Origin: Lycium barbarum
Lineage: Eukaryota; Streptophyta; Magnoliopsida; Solanales; Solanaceae
Direction: 5' to 3'
Length of the DNA: 64,000 nucleotides
NCBI RefSeq assembly: GCF_019175385.1
Contig: NC_083341.1
Location: forward strand, 92,406,321 to 92,470,320
Positions within the stretch are counted from its first letter, which is position 1. Every line of letters starts with the position of its first letter. The notes below the pieces were generated by a model. The model ran no database searches, was not told the origin of the DNA, and was given only the letters and a program-made list of their open reading frames with translations. The translations under genes and the position numbers were made by a program. Of this stretch, positions 21,063 to 33,771 are shown one piece after another.

Positions 21063-23525
21063 TGTTACACCTCGAAAAAATTTCCGTTGATGCACAGTGA
21101 ATAGAATAAGGAAGGGCACAAAGTATACGATGTTTCGATAAGTAAGAAATAGCATTTGATGATCCTAATTGAGATTTCGAAGACATTCTAGGCAAGAGAA
21201 GAAAGTTTGCCAAGAAAGGCAAGGTATACGTTGTGTATCGGAAGAGATTTATGGGTAACAAGTTAATGATGACTTGATAATCTCTTGGAGAAGAATTATA
21301 ACATCTCTTAGATTGTTAATGAGGTGTTAAACAAGTGTTAAGAAGGTTCGATAAGTATTGGAGATCAAACGAGTGGACGAAAACGAGTTTCGAAAAGCTA
21401 GGCATCATACGGCCCAACTTACGGGCCGTATAAAATATACTGGCCGTATGTTAGGCCATATATATTGCCCAGAATGGCAGCCCTCACTGGACCAAATGTA
21501 CGGTCAGACATACGATCCATATAAATTATACGGACCGTATGTTGGTCCGTGAAACTGAGTCGGGATAGATTTTAAGATTGATATAAGGGAACCAAGTTCA
21601 TTTAATTCATTTCATTTTCTCACTCCACACCTCAAGAACATTCTAGAGAGCTCTCCACCCTTCTTCCACAAGAACTCAAGAGAAATTTATGATCAACTTC
21701 ATCAAACCAAGAGAATCAAGTGTAAGAAACTCATTAGAGTTCATCCAAGACAAGAAACCCCATTGGAAGTGAACTAGGGTTTTGGCTCAAGTGAAGTATT
21801 TCCACTCAAAGCTCATTTCAACATTATCTAAGGTATGTTTTATGATCATCCCATATTGTTTAGGGTATTGAGGGGTTGGAAAACATGGATTATGAAAGGA
21901 GATAGAAAATAGGTTACAAAGATAAGCACAATGAGATTTTGAGTAGTAGCTTGGAATGAATCATGATTCTTGATATGCTGTGATTATGATTATGTTATAA
22001 ATGACATTAAGAACATGGGATAAACATTATATTGTGAGTAAATGCAATAGTGTACTATGACCATGGTTATGGCTGAATTGAAGTGAGATTTGTGAAATGT
22101 GGATAATGTAGATGAATGAAGATTGTTGGTTATAATATTGTGAATGTATTATAGACATTTGGGAGTTGATATATGATATGGGGAAAATTGTATGAACAAA
22201 GGAAATGCGGCCCAATTTTTTCTAGCTTTAGTTGAGCATGTTCATGTGATCGATTAGGTAATGTTAATATGAGCTCTCTTGAAGGTAGAAACGTGAGCAT
22301 TGAAGGAGAACGATCAAGCGATAGAATAGCTAAACGAAAAGGTATGTAAGGCTAGTCCTTTCCTCCTAAGGCATGACTCAATGGACTGAATCTTCCTATC
22401 TTTCTATGACTTTTCTAAATATATGTATACAACAGAAATCATGAGTCTATGTTCATGAAGAGCCTTATATGAGATGAAGTAAGATAATGACGATGATGAG
22501 CTTAAGCCTAAAGATTCTAAAGTTCATGATATGATGCTTCTATAAAGTTAATGGTTCTAACTATGATCCATTGATGTTGTTTATTGTATACACTCACCTT
22601 ATATGCTAATTCCTTCAAGGTGAGCCTGAATGCTTACAAATGCTCCATAATGGAATCGGGGGCTCACGACCTTATGTTACCCCAATGAAGTATAGTGTAT
22701 TTGAGTTTCTATGCATGCATTATGATGAGTACATGATGATGATATTACACCGTGACTATATGCCCGGGTAGTCACCGCTAAGGCGGGTAGCGTATACACC
22801 ATGTCTAGATAGCATGGGCAGACACCACTAGTGGGCGGCATGAGATGGTTACCCCGAACGCGGGAGGCCTGGACGCGGGCTAATGATGATCACATCGTAC
22901 CTATATGGTCGGGCAGCTTATACATATATATATATATGCATACATGATATGATGATGATGTCTATGAAGTAACTCAGCATGCATTATTTCTATTAAAACT
23001 GACAGTCAGTTACAGATTGTTCTTCATTCGATATCCTCCTGTTTCATTGATATATTTTTATTGTTTATGCCTTACATACTCAGTACAATATTCGCACTGA
23101 CGTCCTTTTCTTTGGACGCTGTGTTCATGCCCACAGGTAGACAGGGAGGTGATCCAGATTCATCGGAGCTATCAGTAGATTTGAGAGCACTCCATTGTTC
23201 CAGAGGTGCCATTGCTTATTTTTTGTATATATACTTTTGGGCACGACAGGATCCTATCCCATCCATATGTCTAGTACTCTAGTAGAGGCTCATAGATACG
23301 TATGTGTGGGTAGTATGGTCTCACGATGTCCTCCTTATATATGTATTATTTTGATAGCCGAAGGGCTTATGTATATAAAGGTATATATGTTTCAAAATGG
23401 TTTTCCTATGATTATAAGCATGAGAATTATGAATGAGCGTAAGATGAGTATGCTAAGTAATAGAATGAGTGGTGCTCGGTGGTTAGCTCCGGGTACCCGT
23501 CATGGACCCTAGCTGGGTCGTGACA
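21063..23525 (+). repeat. 3' LTR of B
   Basis: 2,463 bp, same layout as the 5' LTR with scattered substitutions and small indels. Putative introns 21833-22225 and 22342-23136; telo-box 21775-21782. Confidence 0.95.
23072..23136 (+). promoter_or_regulatory. Double hairpin / 3' splice-site-like module, B 3' LTR
   Basis: CAGTAC (23081-23086) with GCACTG (23094-23099, one mismatch); CGTCC (23101-23105) with GGACG (23114-23118); CCCACAG ends at 23136. Confidence 0.6.
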
Positions 23526-23530
23526 TCACG
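23526..23530. repeat. Target site duplication of B, right copy
   Basis: TCACG, matching TCAAG at 13435-13439 at four of five bases. Confidence 0.7.
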
Positions 23531-24320
23531 TGCATCACAAAATTGAAGAGAAGCAAGAATAATCATCTTCCATAGATTATCTTAAGGTTTTGATATTTGA
23601 TCTTTTCTTTCAATGGTATCGAAGGTTGTGGAATGTTGTAGAACTTTCAAGATTTTTCAATAACTCTTTTATGATGGGGAGATAAGTGTGGAAGTCTCTA
23701 GAGAAGTGTGAAGATGAGAAATTATGAGGAATTAGTTGATTTAGATGACTTAAAGGGGTATATATATTAGTCCAATTCGGGTTGGGCTGGTGGGCCGAAA
23801 TTAGTGGACTTTTTAAGAGGTTTCTAGAATTCTCACGTAGGTTCGCGGGCTTCAAGCAGTCCATTTTAAAATGTCCATAACTCCATACTCCAATGTAGTA
23901 CCAATGAACTGTTTGTTGCGTTGGAAACAAGACTCGACGAACTTCATATTAGGCTCTTGAAACACCTTAAAACTCCTGATATACCATGAGATATTCCTCT
24001 CTGAAGTAGACCCAAAATTCTGCCAATTTTTTTCCAAATTTTCGACAAACTTATTTTCTTTGATTTGCTCGATCCCAGAATCTTCCAAAACTTTTCATAC
24101 ATGATATTTATCATTAATTATACTTGATAATTTTCATGTCCTTTGGTTCCAAGTTTGTCCTTCCCGGTTACGACTTACGAGATCATAATTCATCCTTTAC
24201 TTCATTGTACGTACTCCCCAAGGCTTGTACCTTTCAAAACTTCAACGGACATCTTTGATACTCCATTAATACGGTGAAATATGTGGCGTGCTCATGCTCT
24301 GAAAAGTGCAAGGTGTAACA
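23531..24320 (-). repeat. 3' LTR of C1, second part
   Basis: Continues the minus LTR interrupted by B. It reads, on the minus strand, from TGTTACACCTTGC at 24320 through a TATATATA (near 23759-23766) that may be its TATA box. Leftward it joins 13439. Confidence 0.88.
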
Positions 24321-24356
24321 TCCTTCCCCTCTTAGAAACATTCATCCTCGAATGTT
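24321..24356 (-). promoter_or_regulatory. Polypurine tract and hairpin of C1
   Basis: Minus strand: AACATTC-GAGGAT-GAATGTT (24337-24356), then CTAAGAGGGGAAGGA (24321-24335) next to the LTR. Confidence 0.85.
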
Positions 24357-26276
24357 GTAGCTTGCGAGCTTACGATTCTATCATTAATTTTTTGAAATAG
24401 TTGTCTTCCTTTAGATCCTGATCTCCATGCTCTTATATTATGGGCTCATTAGTCTTCTTTCATATTCTCTCAATTATTTGTCGAACTCATTCATTAGTTT
24501 CATGTCCTCATGTTCTTATTTATCTACCCAGTGGTCAACTGATATCTAGTTACCATCCTGGGACCTGTTGCCATTACGGTGGTCTTAACTCAGGATTGCT
24601 ATGGCTCCCCGCCGATCTATGAGTACTCTTAATTGTTGTACTCTTTTGCCTTGCTCCTTATTTCTCTACTAGTAGACAAACTCTCTTGTCTAGATATGAT
24701 ACCGTTCCTTGTTTACTTCTCTGATGTTCTTTTAGATTATCCCTTTTTGTACTAGTCAACCTTATATACATACCATATCATCTCCTTTTTACTTCCTTGG
24801 TCGGACTCCTTAATTCCATACAATATCATCATAGTTCAACCTATGGTAGCGCCCAGATGATTTGCAATAGCTTTTCCTTGCTAGTGACTTATTATTCTCA
24901 GCGATTATTTCATTTCAAATTGTCCATCCAGACTTCTTTTCAACACCAACCTCAACACAATCCCTTATATATGTGTATATAATACTCCCTCGTAGCAAGA
25001 TTTTACTCATAATATACTAATAATCACAGTAAAAGCTAATATATGACTCAAGATATCATCAAATTCATATTTGAATTTTTCCTTCAATTTCTTCTCCTCT
25101 GGTCTTTAACATAATTACAATATAACTCATAAACATGGGACAAAGGTAAAATCTTACTTAATCATAATTTCCTTTCAATACAAGTATGCTTTCTTCTTAA
25201 GTCCTTAATTCTCTTGTACTGATGATCATTTGAGACTTAAATTAGCCTCTATTTTTCTTTGGCTCCTTATCGTTGTCCTTACACCATTTTTTTGGCCGTT
25301 TCATCACGGTGATTTTTTATATGGTTCTATGTCATACACTCTCACAATTTATATAACCGGCGACTTGGAATTTCACGACTTACGAGGTACTTCCTAATCT
25401 CAGGCAGGACTGCTGTCTTGCTATCCATAGACACACTATCTTCCTTTCCTTTGAAGATTATTGAACTTCCTATAAATATTCCTCTTTTAAAGCTTTCATC
25501 TCTTCTAGTGCTAGAAGTTCTTTTTAGTAGTCCCGATTGTCCTTTATACTTGTATTCAATCCATTCCCACTTTTTTTTTGAATTTTGGGAATATTGTAAG
25601 TCATCTCAGAACTGAATCTTTTCTTCCCCCCTTTTTAAAGATGTCCTCATATACCAGTAACATTCGAATATTAACTATTGTTAGTAGTTATCTGGCCGAC
25701 TTTAGTGGCCCTTCAACTCCTCTATTCCGTATAATGTCGAAGTTCCTTTCATCGCATGGTTTAACTTATTTCCTTTTTGCTAACTAGATTCTTGTACTAA
25801 GTCAAATGTTTAAACATATCGGATATAATTCAGATGCTTTCTTTATTGATCACCTCTTCCTTTCATAACTAACAGTCCCCTAGGCTGATGAATCAATGAT
25901 GACACCGGAATTCGTTAGACTCCTTATGGAGTGTCCTACCTCTAGCCCTAACCTTCCTTCATAACTATCTTTTTACTTACATCCTTGAGATTCTTCTTGC
26001 TCTTAGTTCCCAATTCCGATTTATATCTATACTATACCATTAGAAGCTGATACTCTCTACCATTCATTCCCATGAATCATCCTTTCATTAGCTTAGCTCA
26101 TTTTGTCCCGAATTCTTCTTAATTACTTGTTTGCATCACAGCCATGCATCATAGTCCTTCTAGTGCTCTATCAGTTCTTGTTCTTATCATGAAATCTTCA
26201 CAAAGTACACCCTTTTCTTTCTCCTTTCGTCGATTCTTTATCATCCTTTATGATACTACAACCTGCACACATATAT
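24357..26276 (-). mobile_element. C1 internal region fragment, decayed, no usable reading frame
   Basis: Pyrimidine-rich on the plus strand, thus purine-rich in the element's own sense. No protease, RT or integrase motif is readable and no open frame exceeds ~70 codons. It is similar over long stretches to the C2 interior (for example the TTAGATTATC and CTTATTATTCTC neighbourhoods, and the CTTATGGAGT stretch near 25926 versus 31014), so C1 and C2 belong to one family. It is cut at 26276 by C2; the rest should lie right of the window. Confidence 0.75.
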
Positions 26277-26681
26277 TGTCACACCCCAACCTTGGTGAGA
26301 CGTGACTGGCACCCGGCATCTTACGAAAAACGAGCGAACCAACTTATTACTCGCATTCTCCATGTCTCAAACGGAAAAATAGGGCCAAGAAGGCCAACTA
26401 TGAATATGGTATCATGCATACGTATAAGTACCATAAGCTTACGACGTTAACATCGCCACTTAACAAAACATATCCGAGCTGTACACAGGAATCTGTGTAC
26501 AAAGCCTCTATGAATATTACTAAAGTACAGAAGTCGGGATAGGGCCCCCGACATACCATTGATAATAAATGTATATACAACTCGGACTCATCAATGCTCC
26601 AGGAAAAAGTGGAGCCCGCCAAACAAAACTAGTACCTGAAGGCAGCCTACTATGGAGGGTCCTTGTCTCTTCTGTCTAAAC

Positions 26682-26746
26682 CTGCGGGCATGAATGCAGC
26701 GTCCACAAGAAGGGACATCAGTGCTAACAGTGTACTGAGTATGCAA
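26682..26746 (-). promoter_or_regulatory. Double hairpin / 3' splice-site-like module, C2 LTR
   Basis: Minus strand: CAGTAC with GCACTG (one mismatch), CTGAT branch-like site, GTCC with GGAC stem, and CCCGCAG|GT ending at 26682. Confidence 0.55.
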
Positions 26747-26884
26747 GGAATGAATAACAGCATAATAAGAAGTATGGAACCTAACATGGGATAAAGAGAT
26801 AACCTATACATCTGATGGCCTCATAAGGCGGATATCATGCATGCTTATTGTTTTTTTAAAAAAAAACTTTTCTCATATACAAAT

Positions 26885-27060
26885 ATAACATAATAGTGCT
26901 GCAGAACGTGCAGCCCGATCCGTAAATAGATTATATCGCTGCGGAACGAATGTCCCGATTCATAAATATATTATATTGCCGCGGAACGAACGGCCCAATC
27001 CATATATCATATAATAGTGTCGAGGAACAAACGGCCCGATCCATACCCATATATCCCACG
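26885..27060 (-). repeat. Diverged ~54-bp tandem units in the C2 LTR
   Basis: About four units with the text CTGCGGAACGAA..GGCCCGATCCATA. Lies in putative intron 2 (26682-27757). Confidence 0.7.
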
Positions 27061-28379
27061 TCCGGGCATCCCGCGTCCAGAACAATGTCATAATATACCA
27101 GCTGATCTGGTGGCTATGCGTATATAACGCCTCGCCCTTTTTTCCCATATCCCGTATATACATATATACATAAATCATATACATATATAATATAAGTAGC
27201 ATGCATGAGAGCCCAAATAAAAGCTATGACTCTATCGGAGTGACGTAAGGTCGGTAACCTCCGATTATATTATGGAGCAATCATCATCGCTATATCTCAC
27301 CTTGAAGGGACAATGATTATAAGGTGAGATCAGCAACAATGAATAAAATCAAGGAGATCATGAAATAAAGATCAATAATCTCATAATAGCATTCAAATCA
27401 TAAGCTTTGGAATTTAATATCTTTAATGTCATAACTTTGAAACTTCTAGGAATAGGATCATTATCATCATCCTCATCGTGAAAACATAATAATCTTTAAC
27501 GTCATAAGAAACTTTAAGAATCATGAATCTCTAGTGTGGGGATAAGGACGTCATGGAAAAATATATATAAGTTCGTAGGAAAAGAGTCATCATTGTCGTT
27601 ATGGTCATCATAGAAAACATCTTGTTTTTAATATCATAAAAATCTTGAGAATCATGAATTTCTAGTTTTTTTGGAACAAAGATGTTATGGAAGACATGTA
27701 TGTAATCGTAACGTGGGAATAATGCCTTTTGAAAGAAAGTGACTAGCATTAACATACCTGATTAATCTCCTACGAATTAACGCTTATTCTCCTAAACTTG
27801 TAAATCTACACTCAAGAGAAATTATACTACCGTTAGACTTATCGTCATATGCCTATCTCAAGTCTTTAAATCAAACTCCTTTAGAATCTGCCAAAATTCA
27901 GGCAGCATCTCCTGTATTTATATCCCTAGCCCGAAATCATAATTTCAGCAACGAACACAACAACAACAGAATCCTCAATACCAAAATATTCCATAAACAT
28001 CCTACACGATGTTTATCCAATTTTTCAACCAACAAATTCGTTATATGACTATTTAATAACTTTATCTCCATAATTAAACCTAAATGAATACCAAACAAAG
28101 GAGGATTCATACCTTACTCTCGCTAAAACCGCGATACCTTCAATATTCACCTTGAATTCCATCCAAGATTCACCACAATGCGGTATTATAATCACAATTA
28201 TACGCTTTCGAAACCTGAATCCGGAGATTATACTTAATTTGCATTAAAATTTGAGGTTTGGAACTTGGGAGAAATTTCCAGAAAGTTAGAGAGGTTTTGG
28301 GGATGTTTTGTATCAGAATTGAGGGGGTAATCCCCCTTATATAATGTTCTAGATTCTGTCCAAACTGACTTAACAAGTA

Positions 28380-28490
28380 CTCAGCGCATTCGCGCTACCT
28401 TGGGGCGCGTTCTTGCTGAGTTGTCCCTTGGCTCCTCTGTGCGTTCTTGCCGCCCTTAGGCGCGTTCGCGCAGAGTTAATCCCTGCTCTT
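28380..28490 (-). promoter_or_regulatory. GCGCGTTCGCGC-type CpG palindromes, C2 LTR
   Basis: CAGCGCATTCGCGCT, GGCGCGTTCTTGC and GGCGCGTTCGCGC copies within ~110 bp, just upstream (in element sense) of the TATA-like box. The E LTRs carry the same motif. Confidence 0.55.
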
Positions 28491-28776
28491 GCAGCCTGTC
28501 TTAAAATGATCATAACACTTGATCCTGATGTCCGATCGATGCACGGTTTGTTGCGTTGGAAACTAGACTTCCTGAACTTCATTTTAGGCTTTTACATTGC
28601 TCCAAAACTCCTCATATACTAAACGATATCCTTTCTCCAAGTTGGGCCAAAATTGCCCCTCATAATAATAAGTTAAGCACATATAATCTTGTATATCCTT
28701 GGAGGTAACTCCAATGTCCATACTTGAAACAGCTAACACTTATAAATCTCAAAGTGTAGAACCACGGGGTGTAACA

Positions 28777-28813
28777 TTCTTCCCCCCTTTAAAAACATTC
28801 TTCCTCGAATGTT
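28777..28813 (-). promoter_or_regulatory. Polypurine tract and hairpin of C2
   Basis: Minus strand: AACATTC-GAGGAA-GAATGTT (28794-28813), then TAAAGGGGGGAAGAA (28777-28791). Confidence 0.88.
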
Positions 28814-31448
28814 GAAGTAGAATTCGCTCTGAGGCAGGTGTCAATGTTCTCACCTGCATTTGCTAGTAAATACCTTACTTACGTACAACTTGACTTGCTA
28901 ATTAAGACTAAACTTATTTGAATTGCGCCACTTATCGTTTTCCTTTTTGTGGTCGTGGTCAAGGTCGCTCCTTTTTCTTACTAACTCTTCATGCTTGGTC
29001 ACTCTCGTTAGTTCGTCACCTCTATCTTCTACACTGCTATATGTTCTTTTTCCCCGGTACATACTTTTATCCAATTTCTGATCCCATTTTCATTTAATTC
29101 TGTAATTTTTATTTTCTCCGATCTTTGCGTATCCTTCCTACACTTCACAAATATCTCTGGCCTATGTGTTTCTGGGGTTGACACGCTTTCCCCTTGAGAT
29201 AATTTCAAAACTGGTCATATTATAGCCTTCTTTGCTTTCTTACAACAGTCAAATCAATTTTCGCGGTATTTTATCGCCCAACTAGAACAATACTAAAATC
29301 CCTTGTTTAATCCTTTCTTCTTTTGATTTGACTTATTGCATTCGGGCTGGCTATTTGTATCAAGGATACGTTGAATCTTTCCTTTAATGGTTTCTTTCTT
29401 TTAATCACTCATAACGTTTTCTAATCCTTAGGTCGGCTAATAAATTTGAGGGTGAATTTTGGAAGTTTTTCTAAGATTAACCAAGGTTCCCTGTCATGCA
29501 GTGAATTCAAATCGCTTCATTCTTTCCTCTGTTTATAGCCTTCATTCATCTCTTTCCAATAGGAGCCATTATTCTTACTTGTTCCACAAGGTTCCATTGT
29601 CACCAACTTACCCTAATCAAACGCGATATCGTCTGATCAGTTCCTTTGGGGTTCTCCTCTTAACTTTGACCTTGTCCCAACTTTCACTTAATATGTCTTT
29701 CCCATAATTTTGATTCACCTGTCTGTCGTTTCGGTATATCAATCATGTGGACCACTTAATTCCTTAAATGCCGATTTTCTCTGTCTATATCCTTAACCCC
29801 TTTTCTTGCGATCTTATCTTCAACTACTTCCATGACTTCTCCTTCCGTTGGCTTAGCCCCATCCTGTTTCGTGTCTCTTTATTGCATTACTAATAGACAA
29901 CTTCTCTTGTTCGGCTGTGATACTTCTCCTTACTCGCTTCCCTAGTGCTATCTTAGATTATCTCTCTTCGTACTGGTCGACTTTATATATATAGCACTCA
30001 TGCCCCTTTTAGCTTCTTGGCCGGATCCCTTAATTTCTTACAATCTCATCATAGTTCCATCTGTGGTAACGTCCAGGTGATTGGTATAATTTTTTTCCGT
30101 ACTAACGTCTTATTATTCTCGGTGATGGTTTGTCCTCAAATTGTTTACCCAATGTATATCGAGTAGCCGAGAGGTTAATATTCAAATTGGACTCAATCAA
30201 CCAGACTTATTTTAACCATCTGTCCATGACAACAAACGTAACATAAGCTGGCTTACTACTCAAGATGTCTTTAAATCCATATTTAGAACTTTCCTCCAAT
30301 TTCCTCTTCTCAAATCTTAACGTAATTAACAAAATGTCGCTTAATAACAACTTTATATAGCTATTCCCCTTTGCTTATACCTTTATTTCCTCTTATACTA
30401 AAATCTCCTCTTTATTTCTTTCATTATCTTGTGAAGTACTTTGCTGCATATTTCAAAGTAACTCAGAAGGTGAGCGATTTGAGCCATAGCCGCGGAACAT
30501 AATGTATTTTATTAACAGGATTTATTCTTTTGGTCTTTGCTAGTCCTTCACCATCTTGTCATGCATTCTTGTTCCACCTTTGTTTCATTTCATATACACC
30601 TGCATTTAGTCCATTCCCTCTTTCTGTTAGTAAACTGGTACATCTCAACTTTGGCTTCTTCAAGTTGATATGTTTGCCCCTTTCCGAGCTTAGGAGTATC
30701 GTAATTCATCTCGAAACTAAATTTTGCTTTTCCCCGACTTTTCAGGAATATTTTCATATACCAGTAATATTCAAATACTCGCCATCTCTGGTAAACATCT
30801 GGCCTGCTTTAGCGGTCCTCTAAATCTTTATCCCACACACTACTTGGATGCTTTTCAATTCCTGGTTTTAGTCATTCCTCTTTCATTAGCTGAACTTTTG
30901 TACCGAGTCAAAGTTTACACATATTGAATACAATTCCGACCACTTCTTCCTTTCGTGATCATTAATCCTCTAGGATAATGAATTAATGGTGACATCAAAG
31001 CCCATCAGACTCTTTATGGAGTTTCTCCCTATAGATCGTTCCTTCAGTCGAAATCTTCATTCATAACTACCTTTTTACTAAGATCCTTGAGATTCTTTTT
31101 AATGCATCCAAGCCGTTTTGCACAAACCTACTCATCGTCTTCCTTTTCCGTTAACACTACCAACACTTAATCCCTTATTTAGGTCTATCTAATTCCATCT
31201 TTCTTGCAATATGAATTTAGTTCTTTTCCATCCTGGATCTTCTGTAACTAAGATTTTTGCATCATCCATCAGCTTTTGCTTTCATGTTTCCATCCCAAAT
31301 TCCATTTCGTTTCTCTATTACTTGGCCTTTCATAGCATCCTTGTCTTAGAATATCAAGTAAGGCTTTCCTTGAAATCTTCTAACCTTATCCTTTTTGAAG
31401 TGGTTCCTGGTTCCTCTTCTTTTTACCTTAGTTCTACCTTTGTCTTAT
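28814..31448 (-). mobile_element. C2 internal region fragment, decayed
   Basis: Purine-rich in the element sense, homologous to the C1 interior, with no recognisable protein domain. Interrupted at 31448 by element D; the flanking bases are CTTAT. The remainder is expected beyond the window. Confidence 0.75.
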
Positions 31449-31873
31449 TGTTACACCTCAAAAAAAATTCCGCGTCATGTGCGTTGTGAGTAAACTAACG
31501 TAAGCTCGAAGTCGTCATGGAACCCTTATAAGGTTAATGAATACTCTTACCAAGTGTTAAGCAAGTGTCTAAAGGTTTCGGGATCAAGCAAATCGAAGAA
31601 AATAAGTTTGTTGAAAATTTGAAAAAAAGCTGACAGAATTTTGGGTCAACTTTGGAGAGGTATATCTCCTTGCATATTGGGAGTTTTAAGGTCTTTCAAA
31701 ATCATAAAATGAAGTTAGTCGAGTCTAGTGTTAAACGCAACAAACCACTCATCGATATGACATCGGAGTAATGAATTATGGACGTTACAAGTTAGGCTGA
31801 CAGAGAAAAAAACGCGCGCTACAGCAGCCGTGCTGCTACAGTAACCACTACAGTGCCATCGACTTTACCCACC

Positions 31874-31880
31874 TATAAAA
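31874..31880 (+). promoter_or_regulatory. TATA box of D 5' LTR
   Basis: CCTATAAAAGGG, ~425 bp into the LTR and close behind the ACAGCAGCC inverted repeats; same motif at 63217 in the 3' LTR. Confidence 0.75.
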
Positions 31881-32748
31881 GGGTAAAGACGCCATTTTTC
31901 TGCACCAAAAACAGATCCTAAAGCCCAGCACACATATAGGGGCAAATATGTCATAAAAAGTGAGGGTTTGAAGTGATTTTTGGCTAATCAAGGCTCGGGT
32001 AACGCATAGTTACGGTTATAGAATTGTTTTGCGGTGTATTTTTGGCTTGGATTCAAGGTATATATTGAAGATATTGTTGTTTTAACAAGAATAATGTATG
32101 AATCTCTAATTATTAATGTTACTTTTTGTTTATTCACGACGATAGAGTGATTAAAGGGTCGTCTAATAAAGGTGTGGGTTGAGAAATTGGATAAACATCC
32201 TGTGGAATGTTTTATGGCATATTTTGATGTTAATAATGATGTTAGTATTGTTGTTGTTATTGCTGTTTGTTATTATTGTGATTTCGGGCTAGAGATATAA
32301 ACAGGAGAGATACTACCCGAATTTCGGCAGACTTTAAGGGATTTACTTTGAAGGCTTGAGGAAGCACATGACAATAAGCCTAATAATAGTATGAATGATT
32401 TTATATGCAGATTACGAGACTACGAATGATCTTATGTAGATTGCAAGATAACAAGTAACCTGGAAAGTCGAGAAGTATGCTTCCAGGTATGCTAAGGCTT
32501 TCCCTTTCTTTCTTTTTGGCATGATCCTATGATATCAGCGGACAATGAATACTCGAGTCTCCATATTAATCTACTCTTAGAAGTATTAGGATTATACCCA
32601 TTCTTGATGATCCAGTACCCCTTTGTTATGATTGTTCCTTCTATTCATGGATCCTGAGTTTGTATTATGATAATGTTTGTCCACATTTATGCATTGCATG
32701 CATTTACAAATATGCATATTGACCCATGACCAGAAGGCGTTATATACG

Positions 32749-32804
32749 AGCGCGCGCGCGCGCCCACACACACACACACACATATGTGTGTGGGGGGGGG
32801 GGGG
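32749..32804 (+). repeat. (GC)n-(CA)n-(GT)n-G13 tract
   Basis: Alternating purine-pyrimidine run followed by 13 G. The CA and GT parts can fold on each other and the GC/CA run is a Z-DNA candidate. Confidence 0.9.
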
Positions 32805-32990
32805 TATGGGAAAAGGACGAGGCGTTATATATGCATTACCACCTGATCAGCTGGTGCACAGTGATGATGATTATGATGCCCGAAGGGGCCTGTGTGATGA
32901 TGGGATATGGATCGGGCCGCACGTTCCTCGGCGCTATGACCTATGCATTGCATATCATACGCCCTCATAGGCATTTTCATTAAGCAGAGA

Positions 32991-33112
32991 TATACAGATA
33001 TGTTCAAATAGTCAGACATATAGATGCATTCATACAAATATGTTCAGATAGTCAGACATATAGATGCATCTATACAGATATGTTCAGACAATCACACATA
33101 CAGATGTATTCA
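32991..33112 (+). repeat. Three 40-bp tandem units in D LTR
   Basis: ATATGTTCAGATAGTCAGAC recurs at period 40 (33001, 33041, 33081). Lies in putative intron 2. Confidence 0.9.
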
Positions 33113-33180
33113 GTCAGCCAGTTTAGTTTATGACTTTCAGATTGTCTTCGTGACTCCTATGTATATGTTACTCGCATGCC

Positions 33181-33246
33181 TTACATACTCAGTACATTAT
33201 CCTTACTGACTCCCTTATTGTACGGGGGTTGCGTTCATGCCCGCAG
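33181..33246 (+). promoter_or_regulatory. Double hairpin / 3' splice-site-like module, D 5' LTR
   Basis: CAGTA with TACTG, CTGAC, then CTCCC with GGGGG (one G-U pair in RNA), and CCCGCAG|GT ending at 33246. Confidence 0.6.
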
Positions 33247-33524
33247 GTTCAGATAGCCAGGAAGACAGATCGCATCCTTAGGCTGCTTCTTCGGCTTGAT
33301 AGTGGAGCACTCCTCTCTTGTCAGAGTTGCCGCCTAGACCGGGAATGTGTCCTGATGTTATGGGTAGGGCGGAGGCCCCATCCTGTCCACAGCATGTCCA
33401 ATATATCAGTAGAGGCTCATAGATGAATGTACTCAGTCAGGCAGTATGGCCCGCTCAGTACCCGTTTGGTTACATAGTTTTATCGGGTAGCCTTGTCGGC
33501 TCGTACCCCGGTTCAATTTAGTGA

Positions 33525-33528
<4 letters not shown>

Positions 33529-33579
<51 letters not shown>
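33529..33579 (+). repeat. (TA)n microsatellite in D 5' LTR
   Basis: About 51 bp of TA downstream of the GCCTTGTCGGCTCG motif, corresponding to the second TA site of F. Confidence 0.95.
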
Positions 33580-33582
<3 letters not shown>

Positions 33583-33759
33583 CTTTTTGAGGACTATGAC
33601 TCTCCAGATTATGATATTTATCAGTCAGCAAATCATGTTGTGGGCACCCTCAGGTGGCCCAGAATGAGCAGAAGCAGGTATGTTATGTATGTTTTGTGGC
33701 ATCTAGGAGGTCAGCTTCTGGGTGTCCATCATAGCCCTCCGGTTGGGCTGTGACAAAAG

Positions 33760-33771
33760 TGGTATCAGAGC
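33760..33771 (+). promoter_or_regulatory. Primer binding site of D
   Basis: TGGTATCAGAGC four bases after the LTR end. Confidence 0.95.

Larger units (their letters stand above)
13440..23525 (+). mobile_element. Element B: complete Tekay-like Ty3/Gypsy retrotransposon
   Basis: 10,086 bp with both LTRs (2,411 and 2,463 bp), primer site, gag-pol remnants, polypurine tract and a near-perfect 5-bp duplication. It sits in the C1 LTR, whose halves join across it. It is the best preserved autonomous-type copy here: most of pol from 17734 to 20358 stays in one frame with a few stop codons. Its internal region and right LTR half match A, but its promoter half matches solo LTRs G and H, pointing to recombination between families. 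Confidence 0.95.
26277..28776 (-). repeat. 3' LTR of C2 (minus orientation)
   Basis: 2,500 bp, from TGTCACACCCC to GGGGTGTAACA. No primer site lies to its left, whereas a polypurine tract lies to its right, so it is a 3' LTR that inserted into the C1 interior. It has a TTATATAA box (28337-28344, minus) and donor-like sites at minus 28112 and 27757. Confidence 0.9.
32487..33246 (+). other. Putative leader intron 2 in D 5' LTR
   Basis: TTCCAG|GTATGC to GCCCGCAG|GT, 760 bp; it follows putative intron 1 (CAAG|GTATAT at 32058 to TTTCGGCAG at 32330). Confidence 0.5.
31449..33755 (+). repeat. 5' LTR of D
   Basis: 2,307 bp, TGTTACACCTC...GGGCTGTGACA. Contains GCAGCCGTGCTGC/CTACAG repeats (31812-31852), TATA box, putative introns 32058-32330 and 32487-33246, a 40-bp tandem repeat, a GC/CA/G tract and a TA microsatellite. 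Confidence 0.95.

Noticed and set aside
28370..28622. Opposing ~70-codon frames rich in Arg/Ala
   Set aside because: Produced by the GCGCGTTCGCGC palindrome cluster of the C2 LTR promoter.
24440..31489. Many short hydrophobic, Ser/Phe/Leu-rich frames on the plus strand
   Set aside because: They result from pyrimidine-rich sequence, the antisense of purine-rich decayed element interiors; no domain, and none conserved between C1 and C2.
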